Shown piece by piece: positions 1 through 9,739 of a stretch of DNA of 64,000 nucleotides. Source of the DNA: Corynebacterium atypicum (GTDB lineage: Bacteria > Actinomycetota > Actinomycetes > Mycobacteriales > Mycobacteriaceae); contig NZ_CP008944.1 of assembly GCF_000732945.1 (NCBI RefSeq), forward strand, positions 1,293,784 through 1,357,783, read 5' to 3'. The position numbers were made by a program, and so were the translations under genes. The first letter of the stretch is position 1, and every line of letters begins with the position of its first letter. The notes under the pieces are model-generated. The model had not been told where the DNA came from. It did no database searches and saw only the letters and a list, made by a program, of their open reading frames with translations.

Positions 1-1
1 T

Positions 2-919
2 CCGAAACACGCAGGCACCCATCCCGCTGACGAGGGCGGAGAACAGGGCCCGACGCGCGGAGGGAACTCGCGGTCAATCGAGGTCGCCCTCGTCCACCGG
101 CCCCGCTATAACGACTGGTCTCTGCCCAAGGGCAAGGTGGACCCCGGCGAGAACGTCCCGCAGACGGCGCACCGGGAGATCCTCGAGGAGACTGGGATTG
201 ATGCACGGCTAGAAAAGCTCGTGGGCACCGTCACTTACCCGGTCAAGGACCGCACGAAGGTAGTTTTCTACTGGACGGCCTCGGTAGCCGACGGCGAGTT
301 TTCTCCGCGCGACGACGAGGTGGATGAGCTGCGTTGGGTCCCGGCGGACCAAGTAGGCGAGCTCTTGAGCTATCAGGTCGACGCCGAGGTAGTGGCCAAA
401 GCCGCCAAACGCATCGCGCTCGAGGTAGACACCCGAGTGCTGCTTGTGCGCCACGCCCGCGCCCACCAGAGGCACAACTGGGCTGGCGACGATTATTTGC
501 GCCCGCTCGACAAAAAAGGGCGCCGGCAGGCACACGGATTAGTACCGCTGCTTGCCGCCTTCCATCCGACGGCGGTGTATGCGGCCGAGCCGGACCGTTG
601 CCAGCAAACCGCCGCCCCGATTGCCCAAGCCCTAGGGCTGAAGATCGAGGTGGATCGGGCATTTGGCGACGACGGCTGGCTGGAAAACATGACCCAGGCG
701 CAAGACCGCTTCCTGCAGATCGCGACCTCGGGCGGCGTGCCGGTGGTGGTAGGCCAGGGGCTGATTATCCCGGACCTCATCGCTTGGCTTTCGGCCCGCG
801 GCAGCTTACCGCTAGGCGACGAGGTCATGGCTAAGAAGGCAAGCACCTGGGTGCTCTCGTTTAGCAAGGGGCGCTTAGTGGGCGCGGATTACCTAGCCAG
901 CCCGTTGCCGGCCAAGTAA
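2..919 (+). CDS. mutT1: MutT1-type Nudix hydrolase fused to histidine-phosphatase domain (5' end outside window)
   Basis: The reading frame is open from the first bases of the window, so the N-terminus is missing. A complete Nudix box is visible: G-KVDPG-E, seven residues, then REILEETGI. It is followed by a C-terminal histidine-phosphatase (SixA-like) domain opening with LLVRHARAH. This two-domain layout is that of mycobacterial MutT1, which hydrolyses 8-oxo-GTP or diadenosine polyphosphates. In mycobacteria mutT1 also lies beside hupB-leuD-leuC; here the accessory block 0.95-6.6 kb separates it from leuD and no hupB is seen. The residue expected to be the second catalytic His of the phosphatase domain appears to be Gln (VVVGQG), so phosphatase activity is uncertain. 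A GTG at 137 lies inside the Nudix box and cannot be the start. Confidence 0.88.
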   Translation, partial: PKHAGTHPADEGGEQGPTRGGNSRSIEVALVHRPRYNDWSLPKGKVDPGENVPQTAHREILEETGIDARLEKLVGTVTYPVKDRTKVVFYWTASVADGEFSPRDDEVDELRWVPADQVGELLSYQVDAEVVAKAAKRIALEVDTRVLLVRHARAHQRHNWAGDDYLRPLDKKGRRQAHGLVPLLAAFHPTAVYAAEPDRCQQTAAPIAQALGLKIEVDRAFGDDGWLENMTQAQDRFLQIATSGGVPVVVGQGLIIPDLIAWLSARGSLPLGDEVMAKKASTWVLSFSKGRLVGADYLASPLPAK

Positions 920-949
920 CCACGTCGCCCTCGAGCTCTGCGGCATACC

Positions 950-2449
950 CTAGGCAGCCTGGGTTCTTGGGGGATCCGCCGGATTTTTCTTCGGCCGCTT
1001 CGAGCGATTATCCGCGCGACTCTCCCGGCGGTCCCCCGGGGCATCTTCCCGGCGGTCCCCCAGGTTACCGTTACCCTCCAAACGATCCTCCGCCTGAACA
1101 TGGGCATACTTCTTCCTCAGCCTAGCTCCCGCAGATCGTTCAGCGGCCACCGAGTGGTTCAGGCGCACCGGTGGATCGGGGTCTCGCATCGTAGGCGGGG
1201 CTTTCTTGCCTACTCGCCCAGTAGCTGGGTCGCGTTCCGAGTACTCCCGGCTGTCCAGGGGATCCCGAGCATCATTGTTTTGCATGTGATGACCTCTGCA
1301 CAGCAGTGTCAAGTTACCCAAGTTGCTCAGACCACCCGATGCCCAGGGACGGATATGGTGCACCTCGCAGTTGATTGCGGGCTCGTCGCAGCCCGGTTGA
1401 GTGCACACGAGTTCAGCTGCGATCAACGCTATGCGTTGCTCGATCGACGCAGAGCGCCGGAACCGGGCGGCTGCCAGAGGCTGGCCAGTGTGCGTGAGCA
1501 ACGCGGTGTAACCCAGTGGGCCCGCACCGAGGAGCATGATATCGAAAGCGGTCAGCTCCGCACTGGTGTTGGTAGCAAAGCGCATCCTGGACACTCGCGT
1601 CTGTCGCCTCGTTCAGTTTGAGCACGTCGTCGACGGTCATGGACACCACGATTGAGGTCACTCCGCTACGGTTCTGCGTCTGCGTGGCACTGAAATTGCG
1701 CAGTGCTTCGATTAAGCAGTCGGCACGGCGTTGGGTCGGCATGCGATGGTCGTCCCGATACCCTGGTTCATGGGCAGGCTTTCGTGCTGGTTTCCACACG
1801 GCATCGAGTAAGGCAAGCAGTGCCGGTGGGGCGTACCCGGAAAACTTCGCTCCGCCCAGCCGATCCTTCGGGTGTACGTTGAACTCTCTGAGGTTATGTA
1901 TCGCGGCGGGGCTTTGTGCCTTTGCATTGGCGTCTTCTACCTTGCGACGCACCCAGGCACGTAGATCCGACACGCCTCGTCGCAATCATCGCAGCCGTCT
2001 TGGGCGGAGTTCGTTTCAGGTCGCGTTGGAGGATCCGCTTTCGGGGGATCATAGATATCCCGGGCCTGACGGATCCTCTGATTGGCCTTCCAGATCGAGA
2101 TGCCATAAAGCTGAGATAGAAAATCGGCCGGCCGGCCAGATCGAGCGAGGTAGCCGGCCCGCAACTTATCGGCAAGATATGCGATCAGGGTGTCTAACTC
2201 CTGCTTAATGAGGAAAACCTGATCCAGCTCCTCGAGCGCACCGACGGAGGCCGAAAGTTCGGCCAAGGTGGTCTCTGGAGAAAAGGCGTCACACACCGCG
2301 ACCATCCCCTGCCGGATCTGCCTCACATAGCCGTCGAGGCCTTCACTGGCAGTGCCGGCACGCAACCGGTAGCCCCCATAACTCCCCCTCTCAATGCCGC
2401 CGATGAGGCACATTGACCACCGCGCCAGCCTTCCGACCTGACACTTCAA
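950..2449 (-). pseudogene. DUF222/13E12-type HNH endonuclease, two frameshifts
   Basis: Three successive reading frames together make one DUF222-HNH protein. The N-terminal DUF222 part lies at about 2449-1960, the middle at about 1985-1590, and the C-terminal HNH nuclease at about 1594-950. The HNH motif is visible as CEVHHIRPWASGG, then NLTLLCRGHH. The joins near 1960-1985 and 1580-1600 each need a one-base shift. The family is a multicopy, poorly characterised actinobacterial nuclease, often degenerate. The tail after the HNH domain is rich in Arg, Asp and Pro. It is probably not functional unless both shifts are sequencing errors. Confidence 0.8.
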
Positions 2450-2746
2450 CCTTTTCGCTTTCTTGTTCTAACTCAACCCTACCTGTTGTCGCCAGATTTT
2501 CAAGGGTTTCACCACAAAACGAATGTGACATTTACCATATCGAGATTGTCAGCGGCGAACCGCCAGACCGGCACAGACTGAATAAAAGCTGAGTAGAAGG
2601 TTTTTCCTGATGGGTATCGACACCGTCTCGGGCGGCATAAGATTGCCGAGGCGCCCACTCCTCCCCGAGGCCACCCTAACGCACCCCCGTGACAGGGCAT
2701 AGCTATTTTGTTCGATTTGCGCCGGCATAGCTTGCAGCACTTGCGC

Positions 2747-4187
2747 TTACTCTTCGCGCACGCGCTCCCCTGTCACGCTGCGGCGCAGCACCTCCGCCCC
2801 GGCGAGTGCCAGGGCCATGACCGCCCAGCCGCCGAGCAGCGCCAACGCGCTCGCGGTCGAATTGTTTAGCATCTGCTCGAAGCTCACCTCGCCGGTGTAC
2901 ATCGCGAGCCCAAGCAACGCTCCTCCGCAGGCCATGACGAGCGTCGCCGCCACCATCGGGCCTAGGATCTCCCAGGCCGCGACCGTTCCGATAAAGCGCT
3001 GGGGCGCGCCGAGCTTGGCCAGCGCACGGTTCAGTTTGGCGTTTTCAAATACTTGCGCGGCCTGGGTCAACAGGGTCGAGCACGCCGCCGTGACAAAGCC
3101 CATGGCCACCACAATCTTCGCGCCGGTGCCGATGTCATGGAAAATGAACACGTGCGCTAAGTCCGCGTCAACGGTAGCGATGTACTCCAATTGCATTCCG
3201 GCAACGAGGCCAAGGCCAAACGCAAGGATGCTGAGCGTAGAAACGCGCTGCCAGGCCTTAATCGGGCGCATCTGGTTGCGTGCGGCCGCGGTACCGATGG
3301 CCACCCCGGGGAAAACGGCGCCCACCAGCCGGGAGGCCACCTGGACGAACCACGGCACGACCACCCAGTACCCCACGATCAACGCGCCGATGGCCACCGC
3401 GATGGCAATGAAGAATACGTTACTAAGGCCCCTGTTGGTCGCGTATGCGGTCACCCGCCACACCAGTACAGTGATGAGCAGGAAGAACAGCAGCCGCTTC
3501 CAGGTCAGCTTCGGATCGGGGGTTTCTCGGGCGACCCCGAGGGGTGAGATATTGACGCGCCGCAGGCTCCACGCCGCGGAGACGAGCACGATCAGCACGA
3601 ACACGACGGCCACGGCGAGGTAGCCCCACGCAGGCAAGATCATTTCAGAGGCGCCGATCGGGGTGTACTGGAATTCCACCGCAGTCCACGCCGGCGCGGT
3701 CACGATCTGCACCGCGATGCCGACGATCAAGCCGACCAGTGCTTGGGCGCCCGTGGTGATAAGGCTTATCCGGGTGACTCTCCCGGGGCTGACCCCCCAA
3801 AAGGCGCAGCATGGCCATTTTCTTCTCGCGTCCGGTCGCGCCCAGGACGGCGGCGTTGGCCGCGAGCGCGATAACCGAGGGCACCACCAGCACGCAGGCC
3901 ACAATGCCCAGGAAAACATAGCTATCAAGGTATGGCTGAAGGAATTCGTTTCCGTCCACTCGCGGATCGAGCGTGCCGGGGGCGGCGTGGGCACGGCGGT
4001 AGAACATCAGAAGTCCCGCGGCCGCCGTAGAGAGCATCCAGGCTGCCACTGCCAGCGAGGTGACCGCCATCGCGGCCATGATGCGGTCGCGCGCGGCGGC
4101 GCGACGCCCGATGGGGTTAAGCTCCGCGCTCAGTCGAAGGTCTTCAGCAAGCTTGCTTTTGCGCACGTCGGTGGCTGTGGTGCTCAT
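2747..4187 (-). pseudogene. FtsX/MacB-type ABC exporter permease, frameshifted
   Basis: The protein starts MSTTATDVRK at 4187. Its ATG overlaps the TGA of the upstream ATPase gene (ATGA), so the two are translationally coupled. The first ~130 residues, ending AMLRLLGG, are in one frame. The rest, from VSPGRVTRISL to ERVREE, is in another. The shift falls at a run of six C (plus strand) at 3793-3798. The joined product is about 480 residues with roughly ten hydrophobic segments, the layout of FtsX-type permeases in peptide, lipid or haem exporters. No substrate can be assigned. The divergent two-component genes suggest a stress-induced detoxification exporter. A phase-variable homopolymer or a sequencing error are both possible. 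Confidence 0.75.
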
Positions 4188-4973
4188 GACCGCACCTCGC
4201 GATCGCTGTGCACGATGCCGTCGCGGATCTCGACGATGCGCTGGCACCAGCTGGCCACCGCGGCGTCATGAGTCACCATGATGAGGCTCGCGCCTAGCCC
4301 GGATGCGACGGTGGTCAGAAGCTGTACGGTCTCGTGTCCGGTGGCTTGGTCGAGCGCGCCGGTTGGCTCGTCGGCGAAGATGACCTGCGGACTTCCGACG
4401 AGCGCGCGGGCGATGGCGACGCGTTGGGCTTGCCCGCCAGAGAGCTCGCCGGGGTGGCGCTCGCCGAGCTCTCCCAGGCCGACTTGGTCAAGAAGCTTCC
4501 TGGCGTCAGTCAAGGCCTTGCCGCGCGCAACGCCGGCCAGCCGCAGGGGCAAAGCCACGTTTTCCGCCGCGGAAAGCTCCGGGAGCAGCTGGCTGTCCTG
4601 GACAGACGAAGCCGAAGTTACCCAGCCGCAGCTTGGAGCGCTCTTTATCGCTGGCATCTGTGATGTTGTAGATGGTGTTTGCGGCGCCGACGTAGACTTC
4701 GCCGGAGGTGGGCAGCAGCACCCCGGACATGCAGTACAGCAGCGTGGACTTGCCGGAGCCGGAAGGCCCCATGATCGCGAGTTGTTCCCCGCGGGCGATA
4801 TCGAGGCTGATGCCGCCAAGAACGTTTCCTGATCCGAAGCTCTTGGTGATGTCCACGGTCCGCACTGCGGGCGCATTGTCTCCCACGGCGCCGGGCTTTT
4901 TGCCGGCGAGGTGGCCGGCTCGATCTGCGTTGTTCATGGTTTCCATTTCAGCGACCCGCGTGCGGGATAACAA
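4184..4973 (-). pseudogene. ABC transporter ATPase (LolD/MacB/HrtA-like), frameshifted
   Basis: Walker A is GPSGSGKS, the signature is LSGGQAQR, Walker B is VIFADEPTGALD and the H-loop lies in MVTHD, so the catalytic set is complete once the frames are joined. The N-terminal half ends GNFGFV and the C-terminal half begins QDSQLLPELSAAENV. The shift lies at about 4597-4606 and looks like one extra base where GFVFQDSQ is expected. It partners the overlapping permease gene downstream. Candidate starts lie at 4973, 4946 and 4937; none has a strong ribosome-binding site. The family exports peptides, lipids or haem. Confidence 0.75.
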
Positions 4974-4995
4974 TGATGCCCAGGCGAGACTTTAC

Positions 4996-5013
4996 GGTAG
5001 TGCTAGCACTACC
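4996..5013. promoter_or_regulatory. Perfect 18-bp palindrome in the ABC / two-component divergent region
   Basis: GGTAGTGCTAGCACTACC is its own reverse complement. It sits between the ABC operon (leftward) and the histidine kinase gene (rightward, start 5069). Position and symmetry fit an operator for the NarL/LuxR-type response regulator encoded at 5921, which would control both sides. This assignment is inference. Confidence 0.55.
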
Positions 5014-5068
5014 CCCAGGGTTTTGCCCGTGGTGGTGGAGCCTGCAAGACCCCCTACAGTGGGAGCTT

Positions 5069-5920
5069 ATGGGATGGTTCGGCACGAGACGACGCCACCG
5101 CGGCAACAAGGCAGCGCATGCGCGCGGGCACAACGCTGAGGGCGCGCAGGGGCGCACGCACATCGCCGCGGGCTCGCAGCCCACCGCCCCGTTCTCCGAG
5201 GCGGCCACCGCCCGGAAGCTGGCGGAACTGACCCGTTCCCGGCGCGCCGTCGCCGAGGCCTACGAGCGGGAGCGCAGGCGCATCGAGCGCGACTTGCATG
5301 ATGGCGCTCAGCAGTATTTTGTGGCTGCTTCCATGGCGCTGGGGCGAGCTCAGGCGCAACTGAACAGGGCGAACGCCAGGCCCGCCACGTCTCGGCCGAA
5401 CCCGCAGGCCTGCCTGGAACGCGCCCAGGACCTGCTGGACCGCGGGTTGCAGGAGCTGCGCCGCACCGTGCACGGCATCAACCCGGCGGAGTTGCGCGAG
5501 TTTGGGCTCATCGCCGCTATCGAAAACGCCGCGCAGGTCTACGAGGGTGCGGTCAAGGTTCGGTGCCCGTTTCCGCTGCCACACCTCGACGCGTCGGTTT
5601 TGGCCGCCGCGTATTTCTTCACCACAGAGGCGTTGACCAACGCTGCCAAGCACGCGCCGAACACCCCGGTGAGCGTGCTGGTGACCTGCGAGGCGAAGCT
5701 GCGGATCAGCGTCATCGACGGCGGGGTCGGCGAGGCGTGGTTTTTACCCGGCGGTGGGCTGTGCGAGATGCGCGATCGGCTCAGCGCCTTCGACGGCACC
5801 ATCGTGATTTCCTCGCCGCGGGGAGGCCCCACGCAGGTGGTGGCCACGATTCCGACGATGTTGGCGCGCGGTGAGAGCGGCCTTCCGGGAACCGCCCGGG
5901 ATAAAGCGGAGGAGCAGTAA
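5069..5920 (+). CDS. Two-component sensor histidine kinase, HisKA_3 type, no membrane segment
   Basis: I place the start at ATG 5069 because GGGAG lies just before it; the 283-residue product begins MGWFGTRR. The dimerisation/phosphoacceptor motif is RRRIERDLHDGAQQ, the HisKA_3 type paired with NarL/LuxR regulators. The N-box is EALTNAAKH and a degenerate G-box follows (DGGVGEAW). There is no transmembrane or recognisable sensor domain in the first ~70 residues, which are Arg/His/Ala-rich, so the kinase is cytosolic or takes its signal from a partner such as the divergent ABC transporter. The stop TAA directly abuts the ATG of the response regulator. Confidence 0.85.
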   Translation: MGWFGTRRRHRGNKAAHARGHNAEGAQGRTHIAAGSQPTAPFSEAATARKLAELTRSRRAVAEAYERERRRIERDLHDGAQQYFVAASMALGRAQAQLNRANARPATSRPNPQACLERAQDLLDRGLQELRRTVHGINPAELREFGLIAAIENAAQVYEGAVKVRCPFPLPHLDASVLAAAYFFTTEALTNAAKHAPNTPVSVLVTCEAKLRISVIDGGVGEAWFLPGGGLCEMRDRLSAFDGTIVISSPRGGPTQVVATIPTMLARGESGLPGTARDKAEEQ

Positions 5921-6589
5921 ATGAGGCTATGGCTTGCAGACGACGCGGTGCTGATCCGGGAGGGCTTGGCAGGCTTACTTATCGACGCCGGCCATGAGGT
6001 CACCCGCAGCTTCGCGGACGCGACAGAGCTCGTGGCGGCCGGCACTGATCCCGAAAGCGAGCTGCCGGACGTGCTCATTAGCGACGTCCGGATGCCGCCG
6101 AGGATGGCAGACGACGGCTTGTCCGCGGTGCTTGAGGTCCGCGCGCAGGCCCCCGACCTTGCGGTGATGGTGCTCTCCCAGTACCTGGCCCCGGCCTACG
6201 CCCAGCGCCTGTTTGCCCAGGGGGCGAACGCCGGCACGGGTTACCTGCTGAAAGAGCGGGTGGGCCGCATCGCGGACTTCTTGAGCGCCCTTGAGGTGGT
6301 CGCCGCGGGAGGGGTGTTCATCGACCCGGAGGTCGCCGCCCGGATGATGGGCCGCGACCTGGGCATCCAGTCGCTTACCCAGCGAGAGCGCGAGGTGCTT
6401 GCGCTGATGGCCGAGGGCAGGTCGAACGATGAGATCGCCAGCGAGTTGGTGATCACCCCGGCAGCGGTGGCCAAGCACGTCTCTAGTATCTTTTTGCGGC
6501 TGGGTTTGCCGGCCACCCAGCCCAACCGGCGGGTGCGCGCGATCTTGACCTATCTCTCTGCCACTGGCGGGCTCTACTACCAGCCTTAA
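5921..6589 (+). CDS. NarL/LuxR-family response regulator
   Basis: The 222-residue protein has an N-terminal receiver domain (acidic pocket LADDAV, phosphoacceptor Asp in LISDVRMP) and a C-terminal LuxR-type helix-turn-helix ([22 protein letters not shown], split by the usual turn). It starts immediately after the kinase stop codon and is the cognate regulator. The likely target is the divergent ABC operon through the 4996-5013 palindrome. Its TAA overlaps the stop codon of the convergent leuD gene within the four bases TTAA at 6586-6589. Confidence 0.9.
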   Translation: MRLWLADDAVLIREGLAGLLIDAGHEVTRSFADATELVAAGTDPESELPDVLISDVRMPPRMADDGLSAVLEVRAQAPDLAVMVLSQYLAPAYAQRLFAQGANAGTGYLLKERVGRIADFLSALEVVAAGGVFIDPEVAARMMGRDLGIQSLTQREREVLALMAEGRSNDEIASELVITPAAVAKHVSSIFLRLGLPATQPNRRVRAILTYLSATGGLYYQP

Positions 6590-7185
6590 GCGACTGGGGT
6601 AATCGTGGGTTTGAAAGCGGAGCGCCGGGACTCAAACTCGGCGATCTTGTCTTCTTCGCGCAGCGTCAGCCCGATGTCGTCGAGCCCCTCCAAAAGCCGC
6701 CAGCGGGTGTAGTCGTCGACGTCGAAGGGGTAAACGGCCTCGCCTGCGGTAACCGTGCGGTCTTCCAGGTTGACCGTGAGCTTCAGCCCTGGCTCGGCCT
6801 CCATCTGCTTCCACAAAAGCTCGATGTCTGTTTGGTCCATCAGCCCTGCGAGCAGGCCTGACTTGCCGGCGTTGCCGCGGAAAATATCCGCAAAGCGGGC
6901 GGAGAAGACCGCTTTGAAGCCGTAGTCTTTCAGTGCCCACACGGCGTGCTCGCGCGAGGACCCGGTGCCAAAGTCCGGGCCGGCGATCAGAACGGAGCCG
7001 TCACGGAAGGCCTCCTGGTTGAGCACAAAGTCCGGGTCGTTGGCTCGCCAGCGGGCGAAGAGGCCGTCTTCAAAACCGGTGCGCGAGACGCGCTTCAAGT
7101 AGACGGCGGGGATGATCTGGTCGGTATCGACGTTGGACGCCTTCAGCGGGACACCCACGCCGGTGTGCGTGGTGAATTTCTCCAT
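6586..7185 (-). CDS. leuD: 3-isopropylmalate dehydratase small subunit
   Basis: This is the swivel-domain subunit of isopropylmalate isomerase, which converts 2- to 3-isopropylmalate in leucine synthesis together with LeuC. At 199 residues it has the usual length. The hallmark [17 protein letters not shown] is present, as is the N-terminal motif [15 protein letters not shown]. The ATG at 7185 is preceded by AAGGA. It follows leuC with an 84-bp gap and shares its promoter. Expression is probably controlled by the adjacent IclR-family regulator. Confidence 0.97.
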   Translation of the reverse strand: MEKFTTHTGVGVPLKASNVDTDQIIPAVYLKRVSRTGFEDGLFARWRANDPDFVLNQEAFRDGSVLIAGPDFGTGSSREHAVWALKDYGFKAVFSARFADIFRGNAGKSGLLAGLMDQTDIELLWKQMEAEPGLKLTVNLEDRTVTAGEAVYPFDVDDYTRWRLLEGLDDIGLTLREEDKIAEFESRRSAFKPTITPVA

Positions 7186-7269
7186 GGTCCTTGGGGCTCG
7201 ATTCTGATGCGGGACGTGATGTGCGTGCAGACGGCAGCTGGGGTGGTTAAAGGGGGCGATGAGGGCGGT

Positions 7270-8691
7270 CTATGTGAGGTCCGCTGGACTAGCCAGGTGC
7301 CCCGTGATCGCGGTGGCGGCTGCCACCAGCGGGCTGACTAGGTGGGTGCGCCCGCCGGGTCCTTGGCGCCCTTCGAAATTGCGGTTCGATGTCGAGGCGC
7401 TGCGCTCTCCTGGGGCAAGCTGGTCGGGGTTCATCCCCAGGCACATCGAGCACCCGGCGGTGCGCCATTCCGCGCCGGCTCGCGTGAAGATCTGGTCCAG
7501 GCCTTCCTCTTCGGCCTGCTTTTTCACCTGTGCCGACGATGGCACCACCAGCATCCGGGTGTGCTCGTTGACCTGCTGGCCGTCGAGGATTTTCGCCGCC
7601 TGGCGCAGATCCTCGATGCGCGCGTTCGTGCAGGAGCCCAGGAACACGGTGTCGATGGCGATATCTCGCAGCGGCGTTCCGGGCTTCAGGTCCATGTACT
7701 GCAACGCTTTCTCGGCGGCGGCCTTCGCGGCGTCGTTAGTAAAGCTCTCCGGATCGGGTACCTTTTCGCTCAGCGGCAGACCCTGCCCCGGGTTGGTGCC
7801 CCAGGTGACGAAGGGGGTCAGCTTGTCGGCGTCGAGGTGGACCACCGTGTCAAACTCAGCGCCTTCATCCGTGGGCAGCGTCTTCCAGTAGGCCACCGCG
7901 TCGTCCCAGTCCTTGCCTTTGGGCGCGAACTCGCGCCCCTTCAGGTACTCGAAGGTCGTCTCGTCGGGTGCGATCATGCCGGCCCGGGCGCCCGCCTCGA
8001 TGGACATGTTGCAGATGGTCATGCGCGCTTCCATCGACAGGTTGCGAATGGCCTCGCCGCGGTACTCGATGATGTGGCCCTGGCCGCCGCCGGTGCCAAT
8101 CTTTGAGATGATCGCCAGGATGATGTCTTTGGCGGTCACGCCCTCGCGCAACGTGCCCGTAACCTCGATGGCCATCGTCTTGAACGGCTTCAGGCTGAGC
8201 GTCTGGGTGGCCATGACGTGTTCGACTTCGCTGGTCCCGATGCCCATGCCGATCGAGCCAAACGCGCCATGGGTCGAGGTGTGCGAGTCGCCGCACACGA
8301 TGGCCATGCCAGGCTGAGTCGCTCCGGTCTGGGGGCCGACGGTGTGCACGATGCCCTGCTCGGCGTCACCCATGGGGTGCAGGCGCACGCCGAACTCCTC
8401 GCAGTTCTTGCGCAGCGTGGCCACCTGAGTGCGCGAGGTCTGGTCCTTAATGTCCAGCAGGTTTCCGCCTATCACCCCCACGGTGGGCACGTTGTGGTCC
8501 TCGGTGGCCAGGTGCAGGTCCGGACGCCGGATACGCCGGCCCGCCATTCGCAGTCCCTCGAAGGCCTGGGGGCTGGTGACCTCGTGGAGCAGCTGGAGGT
8601 CGATGTAGATCAAATCCGGCTCGCCGTCTTGCCCTGCGACGACGACGTGGTCGCGCCAGACCTTCTCGGCCAGGGTCAGTTTTTCCGCCAT
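7270..8691 (-). CDS. leuC: 3-isopropylmalate dehydratase large subunit
   Basis: This is the catalytic aconitase-fold subunit of 473 residues. The [4Fe-4S] ligands are visible: one Cys in [13 protein letters not shown] and two in [15 protein letters not shown]. The start is ATG 8691 ([12 protein letters not shown]), chosen over the upstream in-frame 8721 because GGGAGGTG lies nine bases before it and because the family begins MA/MTLAEK. It forms an operon with leuD and is transcribed divergently from the IclR regulator across a 205-bp region containing an inverted repeat. Confidence 0.97.
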   Translation of the reverse strand: MAEKLTLAEKVWRDHVVVAGQDGEPDLIYIDLQLLHEVTSPQAFEGLRMAGRRIRRPDLHLATEDHNVPTVGVIGGNLLDIKDQTSRTQVATLRKNCEEFGVRLHPMGDAEQGIVHTVGPQTGATQPGMAIVCGDSHTSTHGAFGSIGMGIGTSEVEHVMATQTLSLKPFKTMAIEVTGTLREGVTAKDIILAIISKIGTGGGQGHIIEYRGEAIRNLSMEARMTICNMSIEAGARAGMIAPDETTFEYLKGREFAPKGKDWDDAVAYWKTLPTDEGAEFDTVVHLDADKLTPFVTWGTNPGQGLPLSEKVPDPESFTNDAAKAAAEKALQYMDLKPGTPLRDIAIDTVFLGSCTNARIEDLRQAAKILDGQQVNEHTRMLVVPSSAQVKKQAEEEGLDQIFTRAGAEWRTAGCSMCLGMNPDQLAPGERSASTSNRNFEGRQGPGGRTHLVSPLVAAATAITGHLASPADLT

Positions 8692-8714
8692 GGCTATCGC
8701 ACCTCCCGTGCTAT

Positions 8715-8752
8715 ATCTCAAATAGTAAGACTACTGTATCACTTGTTGAGAT
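8715..8752. promoter_or_regulatory. Inverted repeat ATCTCAA...TTGAGAT upstream of leuCD
   Basis: Seven-base arms (8715-8721 and 8746-8752) flank a 24-base AT-rich centre directly upstream of the leuC ribosome-binding site. Placement between leuC and the ltbR-like gene suggests an operator for that regulator or a related amino-acid regulator. A similar TCTCA-N5-TGAGA repeat lies upstream of ilvC. Assignment is inferred. Confidence 0.4.
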
Positions 8753-8896
8753 GCTCACGCCATTCGGGATCCCACGTCGCGGATCTCGGCGCCCATCCGG
8801 TGCCCACCCAGCGCCTATCCGGCCCCATCCGGCGCCGACTCACGGGAGCAGACCCGCGCCACGCCGGTCCACAGATCGGAATGTTAGTATCACGGT

Positions 8897-9601
8897 ATGG
8901 GAACGTCTCGCCAATCGGGAATCAAGGTCCTCGACCGCGCCGCGCTTATCCTCACCGCAGTCTCACAGCAGCCACGCACCCTGGCAGAGCTTTGCGAAGC
9001 CACGGAGCTACCCCGGGCGACGGCGCACCGGTTAGCCACCGCCCTCGAGGTCCACCGTCTCGTGGTGCGCACCCGCGACGGGCGCTGGACCACAGGCCCA
9101 ATGCTCAGCCAACTTGCTGAAGGCTCTGACACACTCATTAGCGCCGCCGAGCCCATCATGGAAAACCTGCAGCGCACCACCCATGAATCTGTGCAGCTCT
9201 ACCGGCTCACCGGAACCTCGCGCACCTGCATCGCCGCTCGCGAGCCGGTAGCCGGCCTCAACAACATCGTCCCCGTGGGCACCCAGATGCCCCTTTCCGC
9301 CGGCTCCGCCGCGCGCGTCTTCATGGCCTGGGCAAGCGAGGAACTCGCCGACACGATCCTACCCACCGCGCGGTTTACCGCCGCCGAACTTACAGACGTG
9401 CGCTCGAGCGGCCTTAGCGAATCCGTCTCCGAGCGGGAGGTCGGGCTCGCCAGCGTCTCCGCCCCCGTCTTCGGACCCACCGGCGAGTTGACCGCCGTGC
9501 TCTCCGTATCCGGGCCCGCGGACCGCCTGCAGCCCTCCCCGATCCAGGCGCATGGTGACGAGCTGACACAAGCCGCCCAACAGCTTTCCAGTGCGCTTTA
9601 G
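8897..9601 (+). CDS. ltbR: IclR-family transcriptional regulator (LtbR-like)
   Basis: The protein has 234 residues. The N-terminal winged helix-turn-helix (residues ~10-65, around LAELCEATELPRATAHRLATAL with the recognition helix at PRATAHR) is followed by an IclR effector domain. The divergent position next to leuCD is conserved in corynebacteria and mycobacteria. The C. glutamicum orthologue, LtbR, represses leuB, leuCD and the trp genes. The same role here is inferred from position and family. Confidence 0.88.
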   Translation: MGTSRQSGIKVLDRAALILTAVSQQPRTLAELCEATELPRATAHRLATALEVHRLVVRTRDGRWTTGPMLSQLAEGSDTLISAAEPIMENLQRTTHESVQLYRLTGTSRTCIAAREPVAGLNNIVPVGTQMPLSAGSAARVFMAWASEELADTILPTARFTAAELTDVRSSGLSESVSEREVGLASVSAPVFGPTGELTAVLSVSGPADRLQPSPIQAHGDELTQAAQQLSSAL

Positions 9602-9739
9602 CGCCCCCGCGAGCAATCCATAAGCCCACGCACCGCCAGTCTGCACGTTTCCTACCCCGTGCATACCTTTCCTCAGCAGTTCACTGAAACCCAAGAACGT
9701 CGCCATTAACTGCACTTTTACGCACGTACCGTCCAGAGA

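Noticed and set aside
1100-1621. Plus-strand frame across the DUF222/HNH region
   Set aside because: Antisense of the HNH domain, whose conserved residues are in the minus-strand frames.
2500-2740. Short minus-strand frames between the DUF222 pseudogene and the permease
   Set aside because: Overlapping small frames with no ribosome-binding site; ordinary intergenic sequence.
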